Shown here one piece after another: positions 63,995 to 64,000 of a stretch of DNA of 64,000 nucleotides. The position numbers and the translations under genes were made by a program. The stretch's first letter is position 1, and each line of letters begins with the position of its first letter. This DNA is from Catenibacillus scindens (GTDB lineage Bacteria; Bacillota; Clostridia; Lachnospirales; Lachnospiraceae), in NCBI RefSeq assembly GCF_014202115.1, contig NZ_JACHFW010000001.1, positions 124,001 through 188,000 of the forward strand, written 5' to 3'. A model generated the notes under the pieces. That model was not told the DNA's origin. It searched no databases and saw only the letters and a list, made by a program, of their open reading frames with translations.

Positions 63995-64000
63995 ATTCTT

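Overview
The window comes from the chromosome of a Gram-positive gut anaerobe, most likely a Lachnospiraceae member (Clostridia). The basis is the gene content: bile salt hydrolase, glycyl radical enzyme, many ferredoxin-type proteins, an LTA-synthase-like enzyme, an infC-rpmI-rplT operon and Gram-positive ribosome binding sites. Most genes are on the minus strand. Identifications rest on motif reading and remembered family features; no database search was run.

Layout. 1-3.5 kb: a UvrD-type helicase (cut by the left edge) coupled to gltX. 3.7-10.4 kb: envelope proteins, including an LtaS-like phosphoglycerol transferase and a carboxylesterase. 10.5-12 kb: a cluster of hairpins, then fused remnants of Fic, DUF1016 nuclease and GNAT genes beside tRNA-Leu. 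12.3-19.3 kb: glycerol/glycerol-3-phosphate use (GlpP, DUF1667 protein, two flavoproteins, GlpK) with a MATE transporter inserted. 19.3-23.4 kb: two small genes, a DUF362 ferredoxin, a second MATE protein and an HD hydrolase.

23.5-34.1 kb: a type I-C CRISPR-Cas locus in the order cas3-cas5c-cas8c-cas7-cas4-cas1-cas2-leader-array, with 31 repeats and 30 spacers. It looks complete, but cas4 carries two frameshifts and cas3 has no ordinary start codon at its natural N terminus.

35-42 kb: an orphan solute-binding protein, an unassigned glycyl radical enzyme with its activase, an RpiR regulator and a bile salt hydrolase. 42-48.5 kb: a metallophosphoesterase, an aldo/keto reductase, a flavodoxin-ferredoxin, a NifX-like/FKBP fusion, YaaA and Bcp. 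48.6-52.7 kb: a 1021-residue HelD-like helicase whose C terminus resembles the N-terminal domain of GH31 glycosidases, then CorA. 53-61 kb: an oligopeptide ABC transporter. 61-64 kb: the infC-rpmI-rplT operon with an attenuator-like leader, then a broken arylsulfotransferase gene.

Cross-cutting observations. Several intergenic regions carry long, nearly perfect hairpins; two of them (13.0 and 58.3 kb) are clearly related and differ by a compensatory base pair. Four broken genes have a single-base indel in a homopolymer, which could be real decay or assembly error and should be checked against reads.
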